Of a stretch of 64,000 nucleotides of DNA, positions 36,658 to 45,790 are shown in pieces. Position numbers and translations under genes: made by a program. The stretch is from an uncultured Vibrio sp. (lineage in GTDB: Bacteria; Pseudomonadota; Gammaproteobacteria; Enterobacterales; Vibrionaceae): positions 2,356,001-2,420,000 of the forward strand of contig NZ_OY776223.1 of assembly GCF_963675395.1 (NCBI RefSeq), written 5' to 3'. Numbering within the stretch: the first letter of the stretch is position 1; every line of letters starts with the position of its first letter. The notes under the pieces were generated by a model, which was given only the letters and a program-made list of their open reading frames with translations, had not been told where the DNA came from and made no database searches.

Positions 36658-37890
36658 TTAGTGAAGAATACGAGCACGAATTGTGCCTTCGATGCTTTTC
36701 AGCTTGGTGAGTGCTTCTTCTGAACGTTCAGTTTCTACATCGATAACTACGTAGCCGATCTCTGCAGCTGTTTGTAGGTACTGTGCTGCAATGTTGATGC
36801 CTTCCTCAGCAAAAATGGTGTTGATCTGAGTAAGGATACCTGGACGGTTTTTGTGGATGTGTAGCAAGCGAGAGCATTCACCACCATGTACAGGTAGAGA
36901 TACTTCAGGGAAGTTAACACTTGAAAGCGTTGAACCGTTATCTGAGTATTTCGCTAGTTTACCAGCAACTTCAACACCGATATTTTCCTGCGCTTCCTGG
37001 GTAGAACCACCGACGTGTGGTGTCAGGATAACATTGTCGAACTTCATTAGTGGAGATTCGAATGGGTCTGCGTTTGTTTTTGGTTCAACAGGGAATACAT
37101 CGATAGCTGCACCAGCTAGGTGACCAGCTTCTAACGTGCTGCAAAGTGCAGGGATATCAACAACAGTGCCACGAGCTGCGTTAATAAAGATTGCGCCTGG
37201 CTTCATGCGAGCAAACTCTTCTTCACCCATCATGTTCTTCGTTTCAGGTGTTTCTGGAACATGCAATGAAATAACATCACATTTATTCAGTAGCTCACTC
37301 ATGGTGTGAACTTGTGTTGCATTACCCAGTGACAGCTTGTTTTCAATGTCGTAGTAGTAAACGCGCATACCAAGGTTTTCTGCAATGATGCCCAACTGAG
37401 TACCGATATGGCCGTAACCGATAATACCGAGACGCTTACCACGAGCTTCGTAAGAGTTGTCTGCACTCTTCTTCCAGATGCCGCGATGGGCAAGCGCGTT
37501 CTTTTCAGGAATGCCTCGAAGAAGCAATAAGATCTGACCAAGAACCAATTCTGCTACGCTTCGTGTGTTTGAGAAAGGTGCGTTAAACACAGGAACGCCA
37601 CGCTTGGCAGCTGCGTCGAGATCGACTTGGTTAGTACCGATACAAAAACAGCCAATAGCAACCAGCTTGTTTGCCGCATTGATCACTTCTTCCGATAGGT
37701 TAGTGCGGGAACGAATACCGATGAAGTGGACATCTTTAACCGCTTCAATCAGTTCTTCCTCAGGAAGTGAACCTTTGTGGTATTCAATATTGGTGTAACC
37801 AGCTGCTTGAAGAACTTCAACTGAAGAAGGGTGAAGCCCCTCAAGTAAAAGGATCTTAATCTTGTCTTTTTCCAGCGAAACTTTGGCCAT
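36658..37890 (-). CDS. serA: D-3-phosphoglycerate dehydrogenase
   Basis: SerA starts serine synthesis by oxidising 3-phosphoglycerate. The 410-residue protein has NAD-binding GYGHIGTQLG near 158-167, the catalytic arginine in NAARGTVVD, the catalytic histidine in ILTPHVGGST near 288-297 and a C-terminal ACT domain (from about 335) that gives serine feedback. It follows rpiA on the same strand with a separate promoter. Its terminator on the far side has been interrupted by the IS. Confidence 0.97.
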   Translation of the reverse strand: MAKVSLEKDKIKILLLEGLHPSSVEVLQAAGYTNIEYHKGSLPEEELIEAVKDVHFIGIRSRTNLSEEVINAANKLVAIGCFCIGTNQVDLDAAAKRGVPVFNAPFSNTRSVAELVLGQILLLLRGIPEKNALAHRGIWKKSADNSYEARGKRLGIIGYGHIGTQLGIIAENLGMRVYYYDIENKLSLGNATQVHTMSELLNKCDVISLHVPETPETKNMMGEEEFARMKPGAIFINAARGTVVDIPALCSTLEAGHLAGAAIDVFPVEPKTNADPFESPLMKFDNVILTPHVGGSTQEAQENIGVEVAGKLAKYSDNGSTLSSVNFPEVSLPVHGGECSRLLHIHKNRPGILTQINTIFAEEGINIAAQYLQTAAEIGYVVIDVETERSEEALTKLKSIEGTIRARILH

Positions 37891-38084
37891 TTTTTCTCGT
37901 CCTTAAAATGGAAAGGTGGGCTAATATGGCGCACATTGGGCAAAACCATTAAAAAGGGGATAATTAATAGTTTTGTAGGAGGACAAACGTTTCCTTGTGC
38001 GTCTTCTGTTCAATAAAGTAACAAAAAAAAATAGCTTTGGGTAAGAAAATTACGGAATAAGGAATAATTTTATTTGGTGAAAGA
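37891..38084. other. serA promoter region
   Basis: About 190 AT-rich bases between the serA start and the rpiA terminator. The serA promoter must lie here. No distinct operator was recognised. Confidence 0.4.
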
Positions 38085-38111
38085 ATGAAAAACGGTGCTT
38101 TGCAGCACCGT
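38085..38111 (-). terminator. rpiA terminator
   Basis: On the minus strand ACGGTGC-TGCAAA-GCACCGT followed by TTTTTC, about 53 bp past the rpiA stop codon. Confidence 0.85.
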
Positions 38112-38163
38112 ATGTAATGAAATAACCGAAAAATGAACCTGATAGGCTAATCAGCTCGGTTTT

Positions 38164-38820
38164 TTACTCTTCGATTTTGGCACCTTGAGGCGTGCCAGTA
38201 ATAACCACATCAGCACCACGATGAGCAAACAGACCATTAGTGACTACACCAGCGATGCTGTTGATCTTATCTTCCATATCTTTTGGATCAGTGATTTTCA
38301 TGTTGTGTACGTCCAGAATCACGTTGCCATTATCGGTTACAACACCTTCGCGGTAAGCTGGATCACCACCAAGTTTAACTAGCTCACGTGCTACGTATGA
38401 GCGAGCCATTGGGATAACTTCTACAGGTAATGGGAACTGACCTAGAACATCGACCGCTTTTGTGTCGTCCACAATGCACACGAACTTCTCTGAGATGGCT
38501 GCAACGATTTTTTCGCGTGTTAGCGCGGCACCACCACCTTTAATCATGTCACGTGTTGGGTTGATTTCATCCGCGCCATCAACATAAACATCTAACTTAA
38601 TTACGTCGTTACACTCAAATACTTCAATACCCAGCTCTTTTAGACGCTCAGTAGAAGCCTCAGAGCTAGAGACTGCACCTTTGATATCGTCTTTGATAGT
38701 CCCTAGTGCATCGATGAAGTGATTCACGGTAGAGCCAGTGCCTACACCGACAATGCTGCCTTTTTCAACATATTTTAATGCTGCCCAACCAGCCGCTTTT
38801 TTCATTTCATCTTGAGTCAT
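38164..38820 (-). CDS. rpiA: Ribose-5-phosphate isomerase A
   Basis: RpiA interconverts ribose 5-phosphate and ribulose 5-phosphate. The 218-residue protein has [13 protein letters not shown] (21-33), the DGADEI loop with catalytic Asp residues near 81-86 and [13 protein letters not shown] near 94-106. AGGAG precedes the ATG. It is oriented like fau and serA, as in the E. coli serA-rpiA region. Confidence 0.97.
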   Translation of the reverse strand: MTQDEMKKAAGWAALKYVEKGSIVGVGTGSTVNHFIDALGTIKDDIKGAVSSSEASTERLKELGIEVFECNDVIKLDVYVDGADEINPTRDMIKGGGAALTREKIVAAISEKFVCIVDDTKAVDVLGQFPLPVEVIPMARSYVARELVKLGGDPAYREGVVTDNGNVILDVHNMKITDPKDMEDKINSIAGVVTNGLFAHRGADVVITGTPQGAKIEE

Positions 38821-38871
38821 GCCTATCTCCTGAATAGATGTCCGTTAACATTTTCGGCAGATTATAGCGGC

Positions 38872-39471
38872 TTACTTCTCACTTTCCCATTGCCAGATTC
38901 GGCTTGGCGTCACGATCTTAGGCAGTGGAATGTCCCAACTTTCAATTGGCAGGCGTTCAACATGCTGGCAATCGTGGGCGATACCCACAGGCGCGGCACC
39001 TTCACCACTCGCAAACCAATGTGAAAGGGTGCGATCGTAATAGCCGCCCCCCATGCCTAAACGGTGGCCGATACTGTCGAAACCCACCAAAGGTGTGCAG
39101 ATAAGATCGAGCTGTCTGACCGGGATCAGATGGCGAATATCGAGTTTTGGCTCAAGAATGCCATATTTGTTGTAGATGAGTTGATCGTCACTCAGATACT
39201 GCAGGAATAGCAGCTGACCTTTTGAAAAAGGGTGAATAACGGGCAGATAGATTGATTTCCCTTGCTGCCACAGCCACTCAATAAGTGGTTTGGTATCCAG
39301 TTCACCATCAGCTGAGAGATAAATCGCAATATGCTGAGATCGCTGGATTTCAGGGAGTTGAGAAAATTGACTGACTAAGTCAAGAGCCGCTTGAAACTGC
39401 GTGTCGCTGCATAGCGCGTTGCGTTTCTCACGAATCAGCTTGCGGAAGTCTTGTCGAGAAAGTTCTGACAT
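38872..39471 (-). CDS. fau: 5-formyltetrahydrofolate cyclo-ligase
   Basis: This enzyme converts 5-formyl-THF to 5,10-methenyl-THF using ATP. The 199-residue protein (E. coli YgfA) has an N-terminal FRKLIREKRNAL basic segment and the signature GMGGGYYDRTLS near 144-155. The ATG at 39471 is chosen because the upstream extension would run through 6S RNA. The gene starts only 3 bp after the 6S RNA 3' end, so both come from one transcript as in E. coli ssrS-ygfA. Confidence 0.94.
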   Translation of the reverse strand: MSELSRQDFRKLIREKRNALCSDTQFQAALDLVSQFSQLPEIQRSQHIAIYLSADGELDTKPLIEWLWQQGKSIYLPVIHPFSKGQLLFLQYLSDDQLIYNKYGILEPKLDIRHLIPVRQLDLICTPLVGFDSIGHRLGMGGGYYDRTLSHWFASGEGAAPVGIAHDCQHVERLPIESWDIPLPKIVTPSRIWQWESEK

Positions 39472-39474
39472 AGA

Positions 39475-39658
39475 GGAATACCCCAGGGTGCCGTTGAGGA
39501 TTGTGGCCCTTGAACCAGCTGGTTCAAGGCGGATCAGCACTGATAACCGTAGGCTTCTCGGTACATGCCAAGCTTGCTCAATAGTTACCAAATACTAACC
39601 CTTAGGTATTGCTTATCGGCTCAGGGACTTACATCCTGCTGACGCACACCCCAGGGTA
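39475..39658 (-). ncRNA. ssrS: 6S RNA
   Basis: A regulator of sigma-70 RNA polymerase in stationary phase. On the minus strand the ends pair (CCCTGGGGTG... with ...CACCCTGGGGTATTCC). Conserved 6S blocks are visible: CCTGAGCCGATA near the 5' end, CCGAGAAGCCT in the middle and CCTTGAACC...GGTTCAAGGG near the 3' end. The length is about 184 nt and the position between zapA and fau is the usual one. The exact ends are estimated. Confidence 0.95.
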
Positions 39659-39668
39659 AATTTTGTAT

Positions 39669-39977
39669 CTACTGCTGTCCTTGCGTAACTTTACTTAATG
39701 CGTTCTCTAAAGACGCTGTGAGCTGTTCCATTCGCTCAGTAATTTCTTGCTGTTGACCGCTCGATTCGTATGACTTGGTCTGCAACTCATAGCAAATATT
39801 TAGTGCGGCAAACGTCAGTAGCTGAATTTCATTGGTTACCTTAGTACGTTCGCTCATCTCTTTCAATCGTCTATCGAGATCTTTTGCTGCTGCAACGAGA
39901 GATTCCTCTTGCCCCGCAGGACAATTTACTCGAGTTACTTTGCCTAGTATTGAAACGTCGATCGCTTGATTGCTCAT
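39669..39977 (-). CDS. zapA: Cell division protein ZapA
   Basis: ZapA bundles FtsZ filaments at the division ring. The 102-residue protein has the N-terminal beta-sheet region (AIDVSILGKVTRVNCPAGQEESL) and a C-terminal coiled coil from about residue 70. Upstream of 6S RNA and fau, and divergent from ygfB, as in other gammaproteobacteria. Confidence 0.95.
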   Translation of the reverse strand: MSNQAIDVSILGKVTRVNCPAGQEESLVAAAKDLDRRLKEMSERTKVTNEIQLLTFAALNICYELQTKSYESSGQQQEITERMEQLTASLENALSKVTQGQQ

Positions 39978-40225
39978 GATGAATAAACTCTATATTCGCG
40001 CTATCTAAGGTATTGCTCTATACAACTACCGAGGAGGAAACTATAGGAAAAGCGCTATTAAGATTCAAGCATTTCCCATCACAGAAAGAGAAATGATGGC
40101 ACGATCACACAGGAATTCGGCAAATTGAGCAAATGGTGTTCAAAATGAATTTGATAGTCGTTTCGGACGACTAGGCTTGATGGTAGGATATATCGAAACA
40201 ATATTATGCAAGAATGAGCCAAGCT

Positions 40226-40804
40226 ATGAGTGAAATCACCCTTCCTGAATACCAATCTATTGCTGCCGAGTTACAATCTGCAAATCTGGCGGTTACTCCA
40301 GCCGAGTTACACGGTTTATTGGTCGGCATGCTCAGTGGTGGATTGGCGATTAACGATCAAACCTGGCAACCAATCCTGTTTGATTACACCAATGATGGTA
40401 TGGGCTGGCCTGCCACGGCATTGGCGTTTGCACAGAGCGTATTCAAAGTTTCTGTCAGTGAGCTTACCGGCTCTTCAATGGAACTGTCATTACTATTGCC
40501 AGACGAATCTGGCGAAGAAGGCTTGTTTGCATTAGCTGATGGCTTATCCGACTTCGTAAATCACTTTATCTCTGGTCTTGGCTTGGCCGGCATTGTCATG
40601 AGTAAAGCTTCTGATGATGTGAAAGAAGCATTGGCTGACTTAGAAGAAATTGCCAAGCTTGGTATTGATGAAGACGACGATCTTGGTGAGCAAGCACAAT
40701 TGCTTGAGCAAGTGATCGAACATGTTAAAGCTTGTGTGCTGACCATTCATGCAGAGTTTGGTGCGCGACCTGATAGCAGTGACAGCAAACCAACGATCCA
40801 TTAA
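40226..40804 (+). CDS. ygfB: UPF0149 family protein YgfB
   Basis: A 192-residue acidic helical protein of the YgfB/YecA family. The conserved [15 protein letters not shown] lies near 28-42 and GLGLAGI near 117-123. The biochemical role is not established in Vibrio. The ATG at 40226 (MSEITLPEY) fits the family; one four codons earlier is also possible, and neither has a clear ribosome site. It is 27 bp before ubiH. In E. coli pepP lies between these genes, but it is absent here. Confidence 0.92.
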   Translation: MSEITLPEYQSIAAELQSANLAVTPAELHGLLVGMLSGGLAINDQTWQPILFDYTNDGMGWPATALAFAQSVFKVSVSELTGSSMELSLLLPDESGEEGLFALADGLSDFVNHFISGLGLAGIVMSKASDDVKEALADLEEIAKLGIDEDDDLGEQAQLLEQVIEHVKACVLTIHAEFGARPDSSDSKPTIH

Positions 40805-40831
40805 TCACCGATTGTTCAGAGGTAAGTAAGC

Positions 40832-42010
40832 ATGAGGCAATATGATGTAGTCATTGCTGGTGGTGCTATGGCTGGTGCGACGTTGGCACTGGCGATTGAA
40901 CACTTATCCCAAGCCGCATTACGCATTGCTGTCGTCGAGCCTTTTAAAGCTCAGTCTGATGCCCATCCGGGATTTGATTCACGCTCGATAGCGTTGTCTT
41001 ATGGTACGGTAAACCTGTTGCGTCATTTGCAACTCTGGTCTTTCATTGAGCCGTTTACTACGCCAATTGAGGATATTCATGTTTCTGACCGGTCTCATGC
41101 CGGAATGACGGAGATTACGAAGCAAGAGGCCGGGGTAGAGGCGCTCGGATACGTTGTTGAGCTAGCTGATGTAGGGCGTGTGTATCAAGAGCTACTTACG
41201 AAGAGTGATTCAATAGATTTCTTCTGTCCAGACTCTGTTACTTATATCGAGCGAGAGCAAGCTCATACGACTGTTGAGCTAAGCAGCGGCGAAAAGCTTG
41301 AAGCGAAGCTGTTAGTTGCGGCTGATGGCGCGGTTTCACGTTGCTGTCAGCTAGTTGGACTAGAGTTATCCGAACACGACTTTGAGCAAGTTGCTGTGAT
41401 CGCTAACATTCAGACACAGGAGCGGCATCAAGGGCGTGCATTTGAACGTTTTACTGAGAACGGGCCTGTCGCGCTGCTTCCGATGAGTGACAATCGTATG
41501 TCGCTCGTGTGGTGCTTGCATCCCGATGAAGCTGAGAGAGTATTAGCGCTCTCTGACCGTGATTTTCTTACGCGTTTGCAGCATGACTTTGGCTGGCGTT
41601 TGGGAGCTTTGAATAAAGTCGGTCTGCGCGCGAGCTACCCACTATTGCTCCGTCATCGTAAGCAGAATATTTCACATCGATTTGCGATTGTGGGTAACGC
41701 TGCTCAAACCCTGCATCCGATTGCGGGACAAGGTTTCAACCTTGGGATTCGTGATGTGGTGTCTCTAGCTGAAGAGGTGGTTAAGCAAAGTGATGACGCC
41801 GGGTGTTATCAGGGCTTAATGCGTTTTAGCCAGCGCCGTGAAGCTGATCGTAGCGAAACCATCTGGTTAACGAGCTCGCTCGTACATATTTTTTCAAATG
41901 ATTTACCCGCGATGCGAATTGGGCGCAATGTCGCTTTAGCAGCGATGGATAACCTTTCCATTTTTAAGCAGCCTCTCCTACGTCATACTCTTGGCTTAGT
42001 AAAAAGATAA
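40832..42010 (+). CDS. ubiH: 2-octaprenyl-6-methoxyphenol hydroxylase
   Basis: An FAD monooxygenase of aerobic ubiquinone synthesis. The 392-residue protein has the dinucleotide motif DVVIAGGAMAGATLAL (4-19), a DG-type motif LLVAADGAVSRCCQLV near 155-170 and the second FAD motif GNAAQTLHPIAGQGFNLG near 288-305. GAGGTAAG precedes the ATG. It forms an operon with ygfB upstream and the paralogous ubiI downstream. Confidence 0.95.
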   Translation: MRQYDVVIAGGAMAGATLALAIEHLSQAALRIAVVEPFKAQSDAHPGFDSRSIALSYGTVNLLRHLQLWSFIEPFTTPIEDIHVSDRSHAGMTEITKQEAGVEALGYVVELADVGRVYQELLTKSDSIDFFCPDSVTYIEREQAHTTVELSSGEKLEAKLLVAADGAVSRCCQLVGLELSEHDFEQVAVIANIQTQERHQGRAFERFTENGPVALLPMSDNRMSLVWCLHPDEAERVLALSDRDFLTRLQHDFGWRLGALNKVGLRASYPLLLRHRKQNISHRFAIVGNAAQTLHPIAGQGFNLGIRDVVSLAEEVVKQSDDAGCYQGLMRFSQRREADRSETIWLTSSLVHIFSNDLPAMRIGRNVALAAMDNLSIFKQPLLRHTLGLVKR

Positions 42011-42059
42011 ACGGTTGCAAAGAATTAGATAACCATTAGTTATTAGGTAAGTAAAAGCA

Positions 42060-43268
42060 ATGATGCAAAGTGTAGATATCGCCATCATCGGCGGAGGGAT
42101 GGTTGGGTTAGCGCTTGCCGCCGCATTCAAAGACAGTGATTTGCGTATCGCTGTCATAGAAGGTAGCGTTCCTGATGATAAACTGAATGAACTACCCGAT
42201 GTGCGCGTGTCTGCATTGAGTCGATCTAGTGAAACCATATTACGCAACCTAGGGGCCTGGCAAGGTATTGAGCAGCGTAGATCGTCTCCATACTATGGCA
42301 TGGAGGTTTGGGAACAAGACAGCTTTGCCAAAATAGAGTTTGATGCGCAAAGTATGGCACAGCCTGATTTGGGTCACATTGTTGAGAACAGAGTGATTCA
42401 ACTGGCACTGCTGGAGCAAGTTGAGAAACAGGGCAACGTGACGCTGTTTATGCCGGCACGGTGCGCCACCATAGCAATTGGTGAGCAAGAAAGCTGGCTA
42501 ACGCTGGACAGTGGACAAGCGATGACCGCGAAATTAGTGGTCGGTGCGGATGGAGCAAACTCTTGGTTACGTAAACAGGTGGATATTCCGCTTACTCACT
42601 GGGATTATGGCCATAGCGCGCTAGTTGCGAATGTTCGAACAACCGAGCCTCATAACCATATTGCGCGTCAGATTTTCACTCCGCATGGCCCACTGGCTTT
42701 ATTACCAATGTCTCAACCTAATATGTGCTCAATTGTTTGGTCGACAGAGCCGGACCGGGCTGAGCAATTACTTGCTATGGATGAACATGAATTCAATAAA
42801 GCGTTAACCAGCGAATTCGATGCACGTCTTGGTTTGTGTGAAGTGATGGGAGCGCGCACCGCATTTCCGTTAAAAATGCGTTATGCACGAGACTTTGTCG
42901 TCGAGCGAGTGGCGTTAGTCGGTGACGCAGCACATACTATTCATCCACTTGCGGGCCAAGGTGTGAACTTGGGGCTTCTGGATGCGGCAAGTTTAGCTCA
43001 GGAAGTATTAGAGTTATGGAAACGAGGCCAAGACATTGGCAGTAAACGTAACCTGCGTAGTTATGAGCGCTGGCGTAAAGCAGAAGCTGCCAAAATGATT
43101 GCCGCGATGCAAGGTTTCCGTGATTTATTCTCTGGGGATAATCCGGCTAAGAAGTTGGTGCGAGGTATTGGTTTAAGTCTGGCAGGGCAGTTGCCTGGTG
43201 CGAAAGATGAGATCATGAGACGAGCATTGGGCCTAAAAGGTGAGCTACCAGCGTTGGCTCGTCAGTAG
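42060..43268 (+). CDS. ubiI: 2-octaprenylphenol hydroxylase (VisC)
   Basis: UbiI performs the C5 hydroxylation in ubiquinone synthesis. The 402-residue FAD protein has IAIIGGGMVGLALA (7-20), VVGADGANSWLRKQV near 160-174 and GDAAHTIHPLAGQGVNLGLLDA near 288-309. Two adjacent ATGs make the start ambiguous by one codon. It is the last gene of ygfB-ubiH-ubiI and is followed by a bidirectional terminator. Confidence 0.95.
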   Translation: MMQSVDIAIIGGGMVGLALAAAFKDSDLRIAVIEGSVPDDKLNELPDVRVSALSRSSETILRNLGAWQGIEQRRSSPYYGMEVWEQDSFAKIEFDAQSMAQPDLGHIVENRVIQLALLEQVEKQGNVTLFMPARCATIAIGEQESWLTLDSGQAMTAKLVVGADGANSWLRKQVDIPLTHWDYGHSALVANVRTTEPHNHIARQIFTPHGPLALLPMSQPNMCSIVWSTEPDRAEQLLAMDEHEFNKALTSEFDARLGLCEVMGARTAFPLKMRYARDFVVERVALVGDAAHTIHPLAGQGVNLGLLDAASLAQEVLELWKRGQDIGSKRNLRSYERWRKAEAAKMIAAMQGFRDLFSGDNPAKKLVRGIGLSLAGQLPGAKDEIMRRALGLKGELPALARQ

Positions 43269-43288
43269 TCGCTTATCCTAAGAACAAA

Positions 43289-43316
43289 GAAAGGCTGAGT
43301 TAATCAGCCTTTTTAT
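43289..43316. terminator. Bidirectional terminator after ubiI
   Basis: AAAGGCTGA-GTTAA-TCAGCCTTTTT with T or A runs on both sides. It serves ubiI on plus and the small gene at 43330-43536 on minus. Confidence 0.9.
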
Positions 43317-43329
43317 CAATGAATTTTAG

Positions 43330-43536
43330 CTAAGCATATGCGCATCGGAGTTTCATGATTTCTTGGTTGATTTCTTTTACGGCTCTGAAATGACGTTGCT
43401 CTGCTCTTTCAGGTAACATCAGTTTACCGTTATCAAACTCGAATTTACCGACCCCGTAAATATAAATTCTTCCTTTAAAAAGACGACTTATATGTTTAGC
43501 AATCATACCTGGTGTATAGCGCTTAAACAGTCTCAT
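43330..43536 (-). CDS. Small basic protein of unknown function
   Basis: A 68-residue arginine/lysine-rich protein starting MRLFKRYTPGMIAKHISRLFKGRIYIYGVG. It has no signal peptide, membrane helix or recognised domain. It is very likely a real gene: AAAGGAAAG lies at ideal spacing before the ATG, the coding frame is clean, and it ends just before a shared terminator. It is transcribed alone, with a plausible minus-strand promoter in the AT-rich region at 43550-43620. I do not recognise its family. Confidence 0.75.
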   Translation of the reverse strand: MRLFKRYTPGMIAKHISRLFKGRIYIYGVGKFEFDNGKLMLPERAEQRHFRAVKEINQEIMKLRCAYA

Positions 43537-43890
43537 ATTTACTTTCCTTTTCTCTTACCTAGCTCAGGATATTCTACGTTTTTTAAGCCAAATTATTGTG
43601 ATAGCAGTACGACTAAGTGCAGGTGAGATGTAACAACTTAGAGATTTGTGCTGTCTTAGGCAAAGTGACACCTTTAAGTCTAAAATTGCGTGAGGATTAC
43701 CCCAAAAATCACCGATTAATGAACGTTATTCGTTCTGTGTTCTTTTATACGTGGCGCATTAAGCAATAGTTTTGTTACAGAATTAAGAATAGAAGGAGAT
43801 AGAATGTTTGCTAAATGTTCATTTTTCAACGCTCATTCCGTCTTCTCTTATCTACTTAATTTTAGAGTATGAAGACAGATAAAAAGTTCA
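43537..43890. other. Intergenic region with small-gene promoter
   Basis: About 350 bp. It contains the promoter region of the small gene on the minus strand, an inverted repeat GAACG-TTATT-CGTTC near 43722-43736 and a possible 22-codon frame at 43804. Nothing else was recognised. Confidence 0.4.
43804..43872 (+). CDS. Possible 22-residue peptide
   Basis: A frame MFAKCSFFNAHSVFSYLLNFRV preceded by AGAAGGAGATAG, a near-ideal ribosome site. It could be a small hydrophobic peptide or leader peptide. No downstream plus-strand gene follows it, and no promoter was clear, so it may be chance. Confidence 0.25.
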   Translation: MFAKCSFFNAHSVFSYLLNFRV

Positions 43891-43893
43891 GAC

Positions 43894-44029
43894 AAAAAAA
43901 AGCCCGCTTCAGCGGGCGAATAGTCACAGATGCATTACACAAAAGTGGATTGCTGACTGAACAAAGACTGCTATCGAAATCAGCGGATTCACTTTATATC
44001 GCTTGAGTCCTGTTGAAAACTCAACCAAC
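43894..44029 (-). ncRNA. Candidate CRP-regulated small RNA
   Basis: On the minus strand a TATGAT -10 box (44036-44041) lies 17 bp from TAGTCA (44059-44064). A terminator GCCCGCT-GA-AGCGGGC plus eight T closes the unit at 43894-43917. The transcript would be about 136 nt, starts near GTTGGTTGAGTTTTCAAC and has no good ribosome site. A strong CRP-like site lies about 90 bp upstream of the predicted start. I do not match it to a known RNA family. Confidence 0.5.
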
Positions 44030-44111
44030 ACAGGCATCATATACGAGTTTTTCTTTATTGACTATTTATGTTTTAAAAATGATTAAAAATTCCCTGTCAA
44101 TTTGCGTTTGG

Positions 44112-44127
44112 TGTGATCTGTGTCACG
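44112..44127. promoter_or_regulatory. CRP-like binding site
   Basis: TGTGATCTGTGTCACG matches the TGTGA-N6-TCACA consensus at 9 of 10 positions. Its centre is about 90 bp upstream of the predicted start of the small RNA. It is also close to the end of ybaK, which is unlikely to be its target. Confidence 0.65.
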
Positions 44128-44169
44128 ATTTGTGGCCTGGGCTGTAATCGATTACGTTTGTTATCTAAA

Positions 44170-44643
44170 TTATCGGCAAATATCAGCAACGACGGGCTGA
44201 CATAGCTCGATGAGATCATCTATTGATAAAGCGATGCCTGCCATTCGATCACCACTACTGATGGTCACTTCCCTTTCTTTTAAAAGGCTGGGGTCGAATA
44301 CGACAGGCATATTTCGCTTCAATAGCAATGGTGTCACCGTGCCAATTTTATACCCGGTAATATTTTCGACATCTGCTTGATCGACACAAGTCATACGTCG
44401 GCATTGCAAAAGCGAGCGTACCTTTTTAGGGTCAATACTTCGGTCACCTGGCGCACAGGCAAGTGCATAAAGATTCCCCATATCTCTGAGCAGGATAGCT
44501 TTAACCATTTGAGAGGGGCGAATGCCACGCTGTTGCGCGGCATCCTCAATTGTGGTGGAGGGCCTTTGATGGGGAAGCAAACGAAACGCGATGTTTTGAT
44601 CTGCAAGAAACTGCATTAAAGGCGTATCAATGAGCTTACTCAT
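44170..44643 (-). CDS. YbaK/ProX-type aminoacyl-tRNA deacylase domain protein
   Basis: A 158-residue protein of the YbaK/EbsC/ProX editing-domain family, members of which hydrolyse mischarged tRNA (for example Cys- or Ala-tRNA(Pro)). The family-typical lysine-containing [11 protein letters not shown] segment lies near 46-56, and [16 protein letters not shown] near the C-terminus. The ATG at 44643 (MSKL) overlaps the ygfZ stop in ATGATGAGTAA, so translation is probably coupled. The substrate cannot be read from the sequence. Confidence 0.82.
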   Translation of the reverse strand: MSKLIDTPLMQFLADQNIAFRLLPHQRPSTTIEDAAQQRGIRPSQMVKAILLRDMGNLYALACAPGDRSIDPKKVRSLLQCRRMTCVDQADVENITGYKIGTVTPLLLKRNMPVVFDPSLLKEREVTISSGDRMAGIALSIDDLIELCQPVVADICR

Positions 44644-45604
44644 CATCAAGACTGTAAGGCAGTTCGGCGATTGCCCATTCACATTCTGGTTGCGAAACCA
44701 GACGCAGTCGTGTGTCGTCATCTAAGTTATTTGGTAAGACGATCAAGCCAATTGCTTGGTTATCTGCAAATTGGTAATGAGTCAGTAGAGCACCGACTGA
44801 ACGCCAGTTCTCGCCAACACTACGTTCTAGTTGGACTGGCTCATCATTGAGGTTTGTCGCTGTTGCGCCTTGCACTATGTACATCGCACGTTTATTGGTT
44901 CCGCGGTATTTAGCGCGAGCGACGGTTTCCTGCCCAGTGTAACAACCTTTCGTGAAGCTGATCCCGCCAACAGCCTGTAAGTTAAGTGCTTGTGGAATGT
45001 GCTCGTTTTGTGCTGCTGCTGGCACAATTGGCAGTGCGTCTTCAATATCAAAACGATTCCAAAGTTCTTGCGTCGTTAGCGTCGCATCGCTGTTTTCAAT
45101 CACTGATTGAGCGGTATCGTTGCTCAATAGCAATAGCCAGCGGTTATCCGCTACTTTGACTGCAGTACCGCCGTTAATCGCACGTACATCGCCAGTATCA
45201 TCGCTAATATTATCGATAAAATCATTGGCTTTAATGCCTGCAACGCCGAGGATAATGTCACTGGACTCTTCGATAGTCACTTTGGAGAACACTGCGTATT
45301 TTTTGATTTCTTTCAGCTCAACGTCAATAGCCGATTTCGGCTGGATCATGCCGTAGCCATCTTGGTGATGGAACAGACGGAACACGCTCCATACTTTGCC
45401 TTTTGCATCACAATGCGCGCCAAGTGTTGATTGGTCTTTCTCAAGAGAGACGACATCGCAGGTTACCTGGCCTTGTAAGTATGACTTTTTGTCATCACCG
45501 ACTACGGTGATCATACCTACATTCTCTAACAGTGAGAGAGAGAGCTCAGGTAAAGGATCTTGAGTTGAGAGGGGGAGTGCTGAGAAGCGAGTTTGCCATT
45601 CCAT
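44636..45604 (-). CDS. ygfZ: tRNA-modifying folate-binding protein YgfZ
   Basis: YgfZ binds folate and helps maintain certain Fe-S enzymes, including MiaB for tRNA modification. The 322-residue protein has the GcvT-like fold and the signature [17 protein letters not shown] near 227-243, with the key cysteine. It is divergent from sdhE, as in E. coli. The downstream ybaK-like gene overlaps its stop codon. Confidence 0.94.
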   Translation of the reverse strand: MEWQTRFSALPLSTQDPLPELSLSLLENVGMITVVGDDKKSYLQGQVTCDVVSLEKDQSTLGAHCDAKGKVWSVFRLFHHQDGYGMIQPKSAIDVELKEIKKYAVFSKVTIEESSDIILGVAGIKANDFIDNISDDTGDVRAINGGTAVKVADNRWLLLLSNDTAQSVIENSDATLTTQELWNRFDIEDALPIVPAAAQNEHIPQALNLQAVGGISFTKGCYTGQETVARAKYRGTNKRAMYIVQGATATNLNDEPVQLERSVGENWRSVGALLTHYQFADNQAIGLIVLPNNLDDDTRLRLVSQPECEWAIAELPYSLDDE

Positions 45605-45790
45605 GATTACAATGCCTTTTGAAGATGTTTTTCAGCTATGGTAATTCGAGAATAAGCATTTGTCAGCTTTGATTATACTCAAGCAACCTCACTGTGTTTG
45701 GTTCGCGTATTGTGACCGATACACTAGTTGCGTAGCATATCCCTTGTTACACTCCGCACTTATAACAAGACATCTATGAAGGAATAATGA

